19,470 nt of DNA from UBA4717 sp045536775 (lineage in GTDB: Bacteria; Bacillota; Clostridia; Oscillospirales; CAG-272), in the NCBI GenBank assembly GCA_045536775.1, contig JAZSOD010000015.1, forward strand, positions 1 through 19,470, in the 5' to 3' direction. A program made the translations under genes and the position numbers. Position 1 is the stretch's first letter; the number at the start of each line of letters is the position of its first letter. Positions 6,703 through 13,446 of the stretch are shown in pieces. The notes below the pieces were generated by a model. That model saw only the letters and a list, made by a program, of their open reading frames with translations, made no database searches and had not been told where the DNA came from.

Positions 6703-7032
6703 GTGGAAGAAAAGAGATTCAGAAAAAACGATAACGGCTTTATTTGTCTTAACTGCGGCTTCAAGGTATTACCCCTTGTGAGCAGCTCGAGAGACCATTG
6801 TCCGAGATGCCTTTACTCTCTGCACGTCGATATAAATCCGGGTGACCGTGCAAACGAGTGCGGCGGACTTCTCCGTCCAGTCAGCGCCGCCCCCGACCCC
6901 AAAAGGGGCTATATTATCAGTTACGTTTGCGAAAAATGCGGTCAGACTCACCGAAACCGCGCGGCTTATCCTGCGGATATTCAGCCGGACGATATCGGTC
7001 TTATAATAAGGCTTACCGCGTTTGCGAATTGA
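6703..7032 (+). CDS. RNHCP-domain zinc-ribbon protein
   Basis: 109 residues with the RNHCP pattern, here RDHCPRCLYSLHVD (30-43). Cysteine pairs C15/C18 and C33/C36, single C53, and C76/C79 followed by QTHRNR fit two zinc-binding ribbons. The family is small, cytoplasmic and of unproven function. The start is GTG at 6703: an AAGGA element lies at 6687-6691, and no better in-frame start exists. It ends 17 bases before nnr, whose ribosome binding site lies in the gap, so the two are probably one operon. A clear promoter was not found in 6577-6702 (only a TACAAT without a -35). Confidence 0.85.
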   Translation: MEEKRFRKNDNGFICLNCGFKVLPLVSSSRDHCPRCLYSLHVDINPGDRANECGGLLRPVSAAPDPKRGYIISYVCEKCGQTHRNRAAYPADIQPDDIGLIIRLTAFAN

Positions 7033-7049
7033 GATATGAGGGGAAGTTT

Positions 7050-8537
7050 ATGAAGTACATACTTGATGCAGAGCAAATGAGGAAAATAGACGCCTTCACC
7101 TCAGACAGCATTGGTGTTCCGTCGGAGGTGCTGATGGAGCGCGCGGCACTCGTATGTGCCGAGGAGATACGCGCGTCCGGATTTGACACCTCAAAAATAC
7201 TCATTGTCTGCGGAAACGGCAACAACGGCGCCGACGGTCTTGCACTTGCAAGAATAATAAATCGCTTCTACAAGCCCGAGGTATTTATTACCGAGAGCTA
7301 CGGCAATCTCAGGGGACTTGTCAAAAAACAGTATGACAGCGCGGCAAGAAGCAGAGTGAGGTTTATAAACGAGCCTGTTTTCAGCAACTATACGATTATA
7401 ATCGACGCCATTTTCGGTACGGGACTGTCGAGAAGCATTGAGGGCAGGCTTGCCGAGATCGTCAATGGAATAAACGATAGTGGTGCGAAGGTGATCTCGG
7501 TGGATATGCCAAGCGGTATCAACGCGACTACGGGAAAGGTGCTGGGCTGTGCGATAAAGGCAGATATGACCGTATCGTTTGCATATACCAAGCTCGGTCA
7601 GGTGCTCTTCCCCGGTGCAGAGCACTCGGGACTTCTCAAGGTGCGCGATATCGGCATCTACACCGACCTCTGTGACGGCTTTAAGCCTGCCGCATACACC
7701 TACACAAAGCGCGACCTCTCTCTTATACCCGCAAGGAAAAGGTATTCAAATAAGGGAACTTACGGACGCGTTCTCGTAATTGCAGGCTCGGCTGATATGA
7801 GCGGAGCTGCAATACTTGCCGCAAGAGCCGCATACAAAAGCGGCGCGGGACTTGTTGAGGTGTTTACCCACGATAAGATAAAGCCGGTAATTCAAGGCGC
7901 GCTTCCCGAAGCAATTGTCTCCTCTTACAATGACGAAAGCGTTGATTTTTCAAAGCTTCACTCGTCGGTAAGCTCTTCCGCCGCGATAGTAATAGGTCCA
8001 GGGCTTTCAAAAAGCAACACGGCAAAAAAACTTGTAAAATATACTCTTGAAAGTGCGACCGTACCCACGGTCGTAGATGCAGATGCGCTCAATATCATTT
8101 CGGAAGACAAGAGTCTTGTGCCTTATATAAAGGGAAAAATAATAACTCCTCACCTTGGCGAGATGTCAAGACTGACGGGCAAAAGCATCGGTGAGACAGC
8201 AGACTCACTTATCGACACCGCGACAAGCTTTGCGAGAGATAATTCCTGCGTGTGCGCTCTCAAGGACACGCGTACGGTAGTATCGGTCGGAAGCTCACCC
8301 GTTTTCATCAATACTGCAGGCAACAGCGGTATGGCAAAGGGCGGCTCGGGTGACACTCTCGCGGGAATAATAGCCTCACTTGCGGCTCAGGGAGTTGAAG
8401 CTCCCGACGCGGCAAGGCTGGGGGTTTTCCTCCACGCGTATGCGGGTGACACCGCCGCAGCAGAGCACGGTGAGTACGCAATGCTTGCAGGAGATATTTC
8501 CGAGGCAGTCGGAATTATCATGGCAGGACTTAAATAA
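7050..8537 (+). CDS. nnr: Bifunctional NAD(P)H-hydrate epimerase / ADP-dependent NAD(P)H-hydrate dehydratase
   Basis: 495 residues, the standard length for the fused enzyme that repairs hydrated NAD(P)H. The epimerase domain (YjeF_N, ~1-210) shows GNGNNGADGLALAR (55-68), DAIFGTGLSR (119-128) and VDMPSGINATTG (151-162). The dehydratase domain (ribokinase-like, ~225-495) shows KGTYGRVLVIAGS (235-247), IGPGLSKS (315-322), DADALNII (343-350), PHLGEMSRLTG (367-377) and GNSGMAKGGSGDTLAGI (424-440), with catalytic Asp435. Both active sites look intact. The start at 7050 is set by GAGGGG at 7038-7043; the open frame extends further upstream, but that part overlaps the RNHCP gene in another frame. A bidirectional terminator follows. 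Confidence 0.97.
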   Translation: MKYILDAEQMRKIDAFTSDSIGVPSEVLMERAALVCAEEIRASGFDTSKILIVCGNGNNGADGLALARIINRFYKPEVFITESYGNLRGLVKKQYDSAARSRVRFINEPVFSNYTIIIDAIFGTGLSRSIEGRLAEIVNGINDSGAKVISVDMPSGINATTGKVLGCAIKADMTVSFAYTKLGQVLFPGAEHSGLLKVRDIGIYTDLCDGFKPAAYTYTKRDLSLIPARKRYSNKGTYGRVLVIAGSADMSGAAILAARAAYKSGAGLVEVFTHDKIKPVIQGALPEAIVSSYNDESVDFSKLHSSVSSSAAIVIGPGLSKSNTAKKLVKYTLESATVPTVVDADALNIISEDKSLVPYIKGKIITPHLGEMSRLTGKSIGETADSLIDTATSFARDNSCVCALKDTRTVVSVGSSPVFINTAGNSGMAKGGSGDTLAGIIASLAAQGVEAPDAARLGVFLHAYAGDTAAAEHGEYAMLAGDISEAVGIIMAGLK

Positions 8538-8568
8538 AAAAATGCGGTTCGTTTGAACCGCGTTTTTT
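8538..8568. terminator. Bidirectional terminator between nnr and the dockerin remnant
   Basis: A 7-bp stem GCGGTTC/GAACCGC (8544-8550 with 8555-8561), loop GTTT, is flanked by an A-run on the left and a T-run on the right (8563-8568). It can therefore terminate both the plus-strand nnr transcript and the minus-strand transcript ending at 8567. Confidence 0.88.
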
Positions 8569-8870
8569 ATTCGTTATTTGGAAGCAGAAGCTTGCCGTAG
8601 CCCGTCCAGCCCGCAAGATGTCTTGAAAGGCAAACGAGGTCGATGGAATTCACTTCCCCGTCTTCGTTTACGTCACCGCATATATGCTCCTCGACTACGC
8701 TTATTTTTCCGTTTTTTATAGTACAGTACGAGCTTATCTTTTCGGGGATCGTATAACTGTCACCGTCCTCCTCGTACACTTCATTAAGCAAAAGACGGAA
8801 CCGATAACGCAATCTCCATTAAAATCAGCATTATGACAATAGTATAAATCTTAAAAATCCTTGCTTTCAC
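8567..8870 (-). pseudogene. Secreted half-dockerin protein, broken by a 1-base frameshift
   Basis: A GTG codon at 8870, 12 bases after the thioesterase stop and preceded by AGGATAACTT, opens 28 codons that read as a signal peptide: MKARIFK, a hydrophobic core IVIMLILMEIAL, and an end SVPSFA. A TAA follows at 8784-8786. Shifting by one base at that point joins it to a frame open to 8567 that begins NEVYEEDGDSY and contains GDVNEDGEVNSIDLVCLSRH. The latter is one dockerin-type calcium-binding repeat; the second repeat of a full dockerin is absent. The joined product would be about 100 residues with a clean signal-peptidase site (SFA/NEV). Either the gene is a pseudogene, or the base in CTTAA is a sequencing error. 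A TTG-started 81-residue product from 8812 is the only unbroken reading, but it would have no signal. Confidence 0.65.
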
Positions 8871-8881
8871 AAGTTATCCTT

Positions 8882-9607
8882 TCAGTAGATCTCCTCGGGC
8901 ATGATTATCGCCTCGGAATTAGTCGTACCATCGGATTTTACCGTTCTGAAATAATACTGTCCGTCACTCTCGTTCATATAGACCTTGAGCACTTCCCCCT
9001 CTTTTGCCTCGCCCAGATAGTTTATACCCATCATTATGATGCGTCTTTTTGACATTCTCGGTATAAAGTCACAGTAGAGGTCGGGGTAGTTGGTATTATT
9101 CATATGTCCGTTAATATCGGTGTCGCTGTACGAAACCGTTTTCTCGCCGACAAGTCTGAGCTGCATTTCGGTGGGAATGTGTATGCGCGAGGGAGAGTCA
9201 AGCTCAAGCGGCTCCTCCGTGACGTTTATGTAAGGCTCGAACTCCGCAAGCTTACACAAGCGTCTTTTCTCCGTATCTATTATTCCCCACACGGTAGTTA
9301 CCTCTGCAATAAGAGCTCCGTCTATTCTCGCCTGATAGCATCGTGTGATAGACACGCCGCGGCTCTCGCACTGCCAGGTGGAGATCTCTATCTCGTCATA
9401 AGCCTCAGCGCTTTTATATACGCTCATATTAAGCTTACACAAAACGTAAGATCTTCCGTTTTCAAGCAAAGCCCTCTGCGACATAGGACTGTTTGAGAGA
9501 TCCTTGGTCGAACATTCCTGCATAAAGCGAAGAAGCTCTGATACTCTGAGGCCTCCGCTTGCATCGCAATGATGCAGATCGACCTTATATATTTCGGTGC
9601 ATTTCAT
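8882..9607 (-). CDS. Acyl-ACP thioesterase (FatA/FatB-like, double hot-dog)
   Basis: 241 residues from the ATG at 9607, which has GGAG at 9614-9617. An upstream in-frame ATG at 9640 overlaps the regulator stop as ATGA but lacks a ribosome binding site. The protein hydrolyses acyl-ACP to free fatty acid in the cytoplasm. The two-hot-dog layout is visible: N-terminal half with HHCDASGGLRVSELLRFMQE (12-31) and C-terminal half with SYSDTDINGHMNNTNY, containing the catalytic-region residues Asp164, Asn166 and His168 of the DxNxHxNN motif. It lies 29 bases after an AraC-type regulator on the same strand and 12 bases before the dockerin remnant, so the three are likely co-transcribed. Acyl chain specificity cannot be read from the sequence. 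Confidence 0.9.
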   Translation of the reverse strand: MKCTEIYKVDLHHCDASGGLRVSELLRFMQECSTKDLSNSPMSQRALLENGRSYVLCKLNMSVYKSAEAYDEIEISTWQCESRGVSITRCYQARIDGALIAEVTTVWGIIDTEKRRLCKLAEFEPYINVTEEPLELDSPSRIHIPTEMQLRLVGEKTVSYSDTDINGHMNNTNYPDLYCDFIPRMSKRRIIMMGINYLGEAKEGEVLKVYMNESDGQYYFRTVKSDGTTNSEAIIMPEEIY

Positions 9608-9636
9608 TTTTGTCTCCGTTCCGCCACAGCGGTATG

Positions 9637-10509
9637 TCATCCGTTTCTGTAATCGCGCGGCGAGCTTCCCGTAACCTTTCTGAAGGCACGGTTAAAGTTC
9701 GCGCTGTTATTGAAGCCGCACTCGCAGGCTATATCTATTATAGAACTTTCGGTGCTTTTGAGAAGCGAGCAAGCAAGCTCTATTCTCTTTACCGTTATAT
9801 AGTCCCACGGCGACATTCCGTTAAGCCTTTTGAAAAGAGATGAAAAATAGTTCTTCGACATATTCGCGCTCTCGGATATCTCCTCAAGACTGATATCCTC
9901 AGAATAATGCGCGTTGATAAAATCGATAGCGCGCTCTATTTGCGAAAGCTGCTTGATATGTACCGAAAACGGCTTTTTCACCTCGCTGACGTAGCCAAAG
10001 CTTCTGTTTGCTATGGCGAGTATCGTGAGGAGGTAGATCTTTACCATAAGCTCGTATTCGGGGCGGCGCTTCAGAAACTCGTCCTCGACCTTTATCATTA
10101 GCGCTCTTATCTCATCAAGCGCAGGGTTGCTTCTGTCAAGTCTGTTTTCAAAGCATTCGCTTCTGTCAAGGAATATGCGAAGAAATTTTGAATCAAACAC
10201 GTCGTTTCCGCCCGCCCAGATAAATCTCGGCTCGAATTTGATGCTCATTATCTCCATGCCCTCGGCAGACGAGATATTCGTTATACAGTGAGGCTCGTTA
10301 GTACTGTAAAGGAAAACGTCCCCCGACTCTATGTCGTAAGTCTTTTCGCCGACAAAGTATGTCCCGCTGCCTTTTCTCACATACCCTATCTCAAAAGCAG
10401 TATGTCTGTGCTCCCTTATACCTCTGTGTCCCTTTGGAACAGAGGTGTAATAAAACTGAAGAAGCGTATTCGCAGTGCCGTTTTGTATGGTTCCGGCAAT
10501 TTTCATCAT
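9637..10509 (-). CDS. AraC-family regulator with N-terminal cupin domain
   Basis: 290 residues from the ATG at 10509, which has AAAAGGG 8 bases upstream; upstream in-frame codons fall in the serA terminator region and are not favoured. The N-terminal cupin (~15-110) shows EHRHTAFEIGYVRKGSG with His34 and His36, typical of sugar-sensing AraC proteins. The C-terminal domain (~190-290) has two helix-turn-helix motifs: ISLEEISESANMSKNYFSSL (about 206-225), and IIDIACECGFNNSANFNRAF (about 257-276) running into the family signature RKVTGSSPRDYR. The ligand is unknown. The cupin type usually senses small carbohydrates, yet the downstream gene is a thioesterase, so the regulon may lie elsewhere. It follows the serA terminator; no good promoter was found. 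Confidence 0.93.
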   Translation of the reverse strand: MMKIAGTIQNGTANTLLQFYYTSVPKGHRGIREHRHTAFEIGYVRKGSGTYFVGEKTYDIESGDVFLYSTNEPHCITNISSAEGMEIMSIKFEPRFIWAGGNDVFDSKFLRIFLDRSECFENRLDRSNPALDEIRALMIKVEDEFLKRRPEYELMVKIYLLTILAIANRSFGYVSEVKKPFSVHIKQLSQIERAIDFINAHYSEDISLEEISESANMSKNYFSSLFKRLNGMSPWDYITVKRIELACSLLKSTESSIIDIACECGFNNSANFNRAFRKVTGSSPRDYRNG

Positions 10510-10523
10510 AATTTCTACCCTTT

Positions 10524-10563
10524 TATTAAAACGGCGAGAAGCACACACGTGTTCCCCGCCGTT
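10524..10563 (-). terminator. Terminator of the serC-serA operon
   Basis: Stem AACGGCG/CGCCGTT (10530-10536 with 10557-10563) encloses a long insert containing the palindrome ACACGTGT, and is followed on the minus strand by TTTTAAT. It starts 6 bases past the serA stop codon and separates serA from the AraC-type gene. Confidence 0.7.
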
Positions 10564-10568
10564 CTATA

Positions 10569-11738
10569 TCAGTATTTTATTACGTTCACACGGATAACTC
10601 CGTCGATAGCCTTGATGGTCTCAAGAGTTGCCTCGGGAAGATCTCCGTCGAACTCTACCATTGTATAAGCGAGTTCCTTCTTGGAGTGGTTGATGAGGTT
10701 TTCTATATTTATCTTTGCCTCGGACATAGCCGTAGATATCTGGCTGAGGATTGCGGGCACGTTCTTGTGCATTACGCAGATACGAGCATCACCGTTGCGC
10801 GCCATTGTCGCGTTCGGGAAGTTTACGCTGTTCTTGATGTTACCGTTTTCGAGGTAGTCGATAAGCTCGTTTGCCGCAAATACCGCGCAGTTGTCTTCGC
10901 TCTCCTCTGTAGATGCGCCGAGGTGAGGAATTGCAACTATCTTGTCTTCGTTTATGATATCGTCCGTCGGGAAGTCGGTAACGTAGCTTGCTACCTTGCC
11001 CGATGCAATCGCCGCTTTAAGATCGTCAGCGTTGAGAAGCTCAGCTCTGGAAAGGTTGATGATACGAACGCCGTCCTTCATCTTTGCGAAGTTCTCTGCG
11101 CAAAGCATACCCTTTGTCTGAGGTGTTGCGGGAACGTGTACGCTGATGTAGTCGCACTTTTCATAAATTTCATCGTAGGTAGCCGCCTTTTCGATGGAGC
11201 GTGAAAGCGCCCACGCAGCCTCAACCGTGATGTAGGGGTCGCAACCGATAACCTTCATACCGAGAGCCTTTGCCGCGTTTGCAACAAGACCGCCGATCGC
11301 GCCGAGACCGATGATACCGATGGTCTTGCCCTCGATCTCACAGCCTGCGAACTTGCTCTTTCCCTTTTCGACCGCCTTCTCGGGAGCTTCCGTTCCCTTG
11401 AGCGTTCTTACCCACTCGATACCGCCTACGATATCACGGGAAGCGAGAAGAAACGCCGCAATAGCGAGCTCCTTAACTCCGTTTGCGTTAGCGCCGGGAG
11501 TGTTGAATACTACGATACCGTTTTCGGAGCATCTGTCTATCGGAATGTTATTAACACCTGCACCTGCTCTCGCGATAGCGCGGAGACTGGGTGCAAATTC
11601 CATATCGTGCATAGCAGCCGAGCGAACCATTATCGCGTCGGGCTCTGCAATGTCCTCACCAAGCTCGTACTTGTCTGCATTAAAGCGGTCTGTACCAACC
11701 TTGGCAATCTTATTCAAAAGCTGAATCTTCTTTTTCAT
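10569..11738 (-). CDS. serA: D-3-phosphoglycerate dehydrogenase with ACT domain
   Basis: 389 residues; oxidises 3-phosphoglycerate to 3-phosphohydroxypyruvate, the first step of serine synthesis. The nucleotide-binding motif is GIIGLGAIGGLV (141-152), with Asp167 at the end of the next strand, indicating NAD. Catalytic Arg231 (NLSRAELLN) and His272 (PHLGAST) are present. The usual Glu of the EP segment is Asp259 (DFPTDD), as far as I recall a common form in this short clostridial subfamily. The C-terminal ACT domain (~318-389, starting RICVMHKNVPAILSQI) suggests feedback control by serine. AAAGGA upstream of the ATG supports the start. It follows serC by 20 bases, and the pair forms an operon. 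Confidence 0.95.
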   Translation of the reverse strand: MKKKIQLLNKIAKVGTDRFNADKYELGEDIAEPDAIMVRSAAMHDMEFAPSLRAIARAGAGVNNIPIDRCSENGIVVFNTPGANANGVKELAIAAFLLASRDIVGGIEWVRTLKGTEAPEKAVEKGKSKFAGCEIEGKTIGIIGLGAIGGLVANAAKALGMKVIGCDPYITVEAAWALSRSIEKAATYDEIYEKCDYISVHVPATPQTKGMLCAENFAKMKDGVRIINLSRAELLNADDLKAAIASGKVASYVTDFPTDDIINEDKIVAIPHLGASTEESEDNCAVFAANELIDYLENGNIKNSVNFPNATMARNGDARICVMHKNVPAILSQISTAMSEAKINIENLINHSKKELAYTMVEFDGDLPEATLETIKAIDGVIRVNVIKY

Positions 11739-11758
11739 CTTTATATTCCTTTCAAAAC

Positions 11759-12847
11759 TTACGCCTTGGGATTATTCTTTGCGAAATCGTCCATAAACTT
11801 AACGAGCTTTTCTACGCCCTCGATTGGCATCGCATTGTAAATGGAAGCTCTCATGCCGCCTACCGAACGGTGGCCCTTGAGATTCTTGAAGCCTACAGCG
11901 TCTGCTTCCTTCGCAAACTTCTTGTCAAGCTCAGCGTCGCCGGTTACGAAGGTTACGTTCATCATTGAACGGTATTCCTTTTCAACGGGAGCTATGTAGT
12001 AGTCCTGAGAATCAAGGTAATCGTAAAGAATAGCGCACTTCTTTTCGTTGTGCTTCTTCATTGCCTCGAGACCGCCGAGGTCACGAACCCACTCGTAAAC
12101 CAGCTTTGCTATGTAGATGGGATAGCAGGGGGGCGTATTGTACATTGAATCGTTGTCTGCCATTTCCTTGTAGTCAAGCATTACGGGGATATCCTTGCGT
12201 GCCTTGCCGATGAGGTCATCTCTTACGATAACCACGGTAAGACCTGCGGGAGCCATATTCTTCTGTGCGCCTGCGTATATAAGACCGAACTTAGAAACGT
12301 CAATGGGCTCACTCATAATGCAGCTGGACATATCGGCAACAAGCGGAATATCGCCTGTGTCGGGAATGTAGTTGTACTTTGTACCGTAGATGGTATTGTT
12401 GAAGCAGATGTGTACGTAATCTGCGTCGGGTCTGAAGTCCTCGCGCTTAACCTGAGGAATATATGTATTGTTCTTGTCCTCACTGGACGCTACGCATACT
12501 ACGTCACCGTACTTCTGCGCTTCCTTGTATGCCTTCTTGGAGAACTGACCTGATACGATGTAGTCAGCCTTGCCCGAGCCATTCATAAGGTTCAGTGGTA
12601 CTGCTGCAAACTGAGTGGAAGCTCCGCCCTGAAGGAAAAGCACCTTATAGTTGTCAGGAATGTTCATGATGGAACGGAAAAGATTTTCCGCGTCCTTAAT
12701 GATGCCCTCGAACACGGGAGTTCTGTGGCTCATCTCCATTACCGACATACCTGCGTCGCCGTATGACACAAGCTCGGATGCTGCTTTTTCAAGCACCGAA
12801 AGGGGTAATGCGGACGGACCTGCCGAAAAGTTAAATACTCTGTTCAT
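11759..12847 (-). CDS. serC: Phosphoserine aminotransferase
   Basis: 362 residues from the ATG at 12847, fixed by GGAG six bases upstream (12854-12857 region) and by the N-terminal family sequence NRVFNFSAGPSALP. It makes 3-phosphoserine from 3-phosphohydroxypyruvate and glutamate with pyridoxal phosphate. Marks seen: substrate-loop HRTPVFEGI (41-49), GGASTQF (74-80), DMSSCIMS (172-179), and the cofactor lysine Lys196 in YAGAQKNMAPAG. The C-terminus KGHRSVGGMRASIYNAM is also typical. It is the first gene of the serC-serA operon, so steps 2 and 1 of the pathway are made together from the promoter at 12920-12948. Confidence 0.97.
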   Translation of the reverse strand: MNRVFNFSAGPSALPLSVLEKAASELVSYGDAGMSVMEMSHRTPVFEGIIKDAENLFRSIMNIPDNYKVLFLQGGASTQFAAVPLNLMNGSGKADYIVSGQFSKKAYKEAQKYGDVVCVASSEDKNNTYIPQVKREDFRPDADYVHICFNNTIYGTKYNYIPDTGDIPLVADMSSCIMSEPIDVSKFGLIYAGAQKNMAPAGLTVVIVRDDLIGKARKDIPVMLDYKEMADNDSMYNTPPCYPIYIAKLVYEWVRDLGGLEAMKKHNEKKCAILYDYLDSQDYYIAPVEKEYRSMMNVTFVTGDAELDKKFAKEADAVGFKNLKGHRSVGGMRASIYNAMPIEGVEKLVKFMDDFAKNNPKA

Positions 12848-12862
12848 AATTATCTCCATTCC

Positions 12863-12879
12863 GCCGCCGATTTGGCGGC
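12863..12879 (-). promoter_or_regulatory. Small hairpin in the serC leader
   Basis: GCCGCC and GGCGGC (12863-12868 with 12874-12879) form a 6-bp stem with a 5-base loop in the serC leader RNA, a few bases upstream of its ribosome binding site. It could modulate translation or stability; nothing marks it as a known riboswitch. Confidence 0.35.
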
Positions 12880-12919
12880 ACAAATATCAAAAAATATTCA
12901 TTAATATGAATTAATATTT

Positions 12920-12948
12920 ATTATACTCTTATTTTTTCGTCAAGTCAA
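12920..12948 (-). promoter_or_regulatory. Promoter of serC-serA
   Basis: On the minus strand TTGACT (12943-12948) and a perfect TATAAT (12920-12925) have a 17-base spacer. Transcription from about 12913 gives a leader of about 65 bases. The rest of the gap to 13145 is AT-rich; no firm promoter for the plus-strand gene was found there (TTGCGA at 13079-13084 with CATAAA at 13103-13108 is a weak option). Confidence 0.82.
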
Positions 12949-13144
12949 GAAATTTTCGCTCACTTTTGCAAGTTTGTATATTTTTTATTGCAAAAGACTT
13001 CTTTTTTGCTCTGTTTTGGATTATTTGTCGGTTTTTGAGCATCAAGCCTTGCTTTTCCGCTGATAATATAAACTTCGGTTGCGAAAAATAGTAACGCATC
13101 ACCATAAAACGCCCACACGGGCTGCAATTACGAAAGGAAAATTT

Positions 13145-13342
13145 ATGCAAATGTCAGGCAAAACCACGGGTATGATAATCGCGGCGGTAACGGGTGCTGC
13201 GGCAGGCACAATGATAGCCCTCGTCAGCAATTCGAAGAAGTCCGCATCAATGATAAAAAACAATCCTCTCTCAAAGACCGCAAGTCACATTCTTGACACC
13301 GCGGGTACCGTTATGCTAAATATGTCGGATATGCTGAGATAG
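13145..13342 (+). CDS. Small single-span membrane protein of unknown function
   Basis: 65 residues from ATG at 13145, with AAAGGA at 13133-13138 giving ideal spacing; the open frame continues upstream but without a start signal. The protein has a Gly/Ala-rich membrane helix (~8-27, GMIIAAVTGAAAGTMIALV) followed by a basic Ser/Lys segment and a possible amphipathic helix to the end. The plan resembles the very short YtxH-like envelope proteins, but similarity is too weak to assign. It stands alone, ending in a structured 3' region and a very strong terminator. Confidence 0.7.
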   Translation: MQMSGKTTGMIIAAVTGAAAGTMIALVSNSKKSASMIKNNPLSKTASHILDTAGTVMLNMSDMLR

Positions 13343-13348
13343 TAATAC

Positions 13349-13387
13349 GGGAGGAGACGACATTGCTTCGCAAGTCGAGCCCCTCCC
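13349..13387 (+). repeat. Imperfect long hairpin after the small membrane protein gene
   Basis: Three paired blocks nest around loop TTC: GGGAGG/CCTCCC (13349-13354 with 13382-13387), CGAC/GTCG (13358-13361 with 13374-13377) and TTGC/GCAA (13363-13366 with 13370-13373). It begins 7 bases after the stop codon and precedes the real terminator, so it is extra structure in the 3' untranslated region. Confidence 0.5.
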
Positions 13388-13406
13388 CTACCTGAATATC
13401 TATAAC

Positions 13407-13446
13407 AAGCCGGTACGGCTCGCACGAGCCGTACCGGTTTTATTTT
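13407..13446 (+). terminator. Strong terminator between convergent genes
   Basis: A perfect 12-bp stem, CCGGTACGGCTC with its complement (13410-13421 and 13426-13437), loop GCAC, is followed by TTTTATTTTAT. It ends the small membrane protein transcript, and its hairpin also lies just past the minus-strand phosphofructokinase gene, which ends at 13445. Confidence 0.9.

Noticed and set aside
6858..7049. 64-codon N-terminal extension of Nnr
   Set aside because: Overlaps the RNHCP gene in another frame; GAGGGG precedes ATG at 7050 and family proteins start at MKYILDAEQM-like sequence.
10686..11204. 172-codon plus-strand open frame
   Set aside because: Antisense to serA; Cys/Arg/Val-rich shadow without a start signal.
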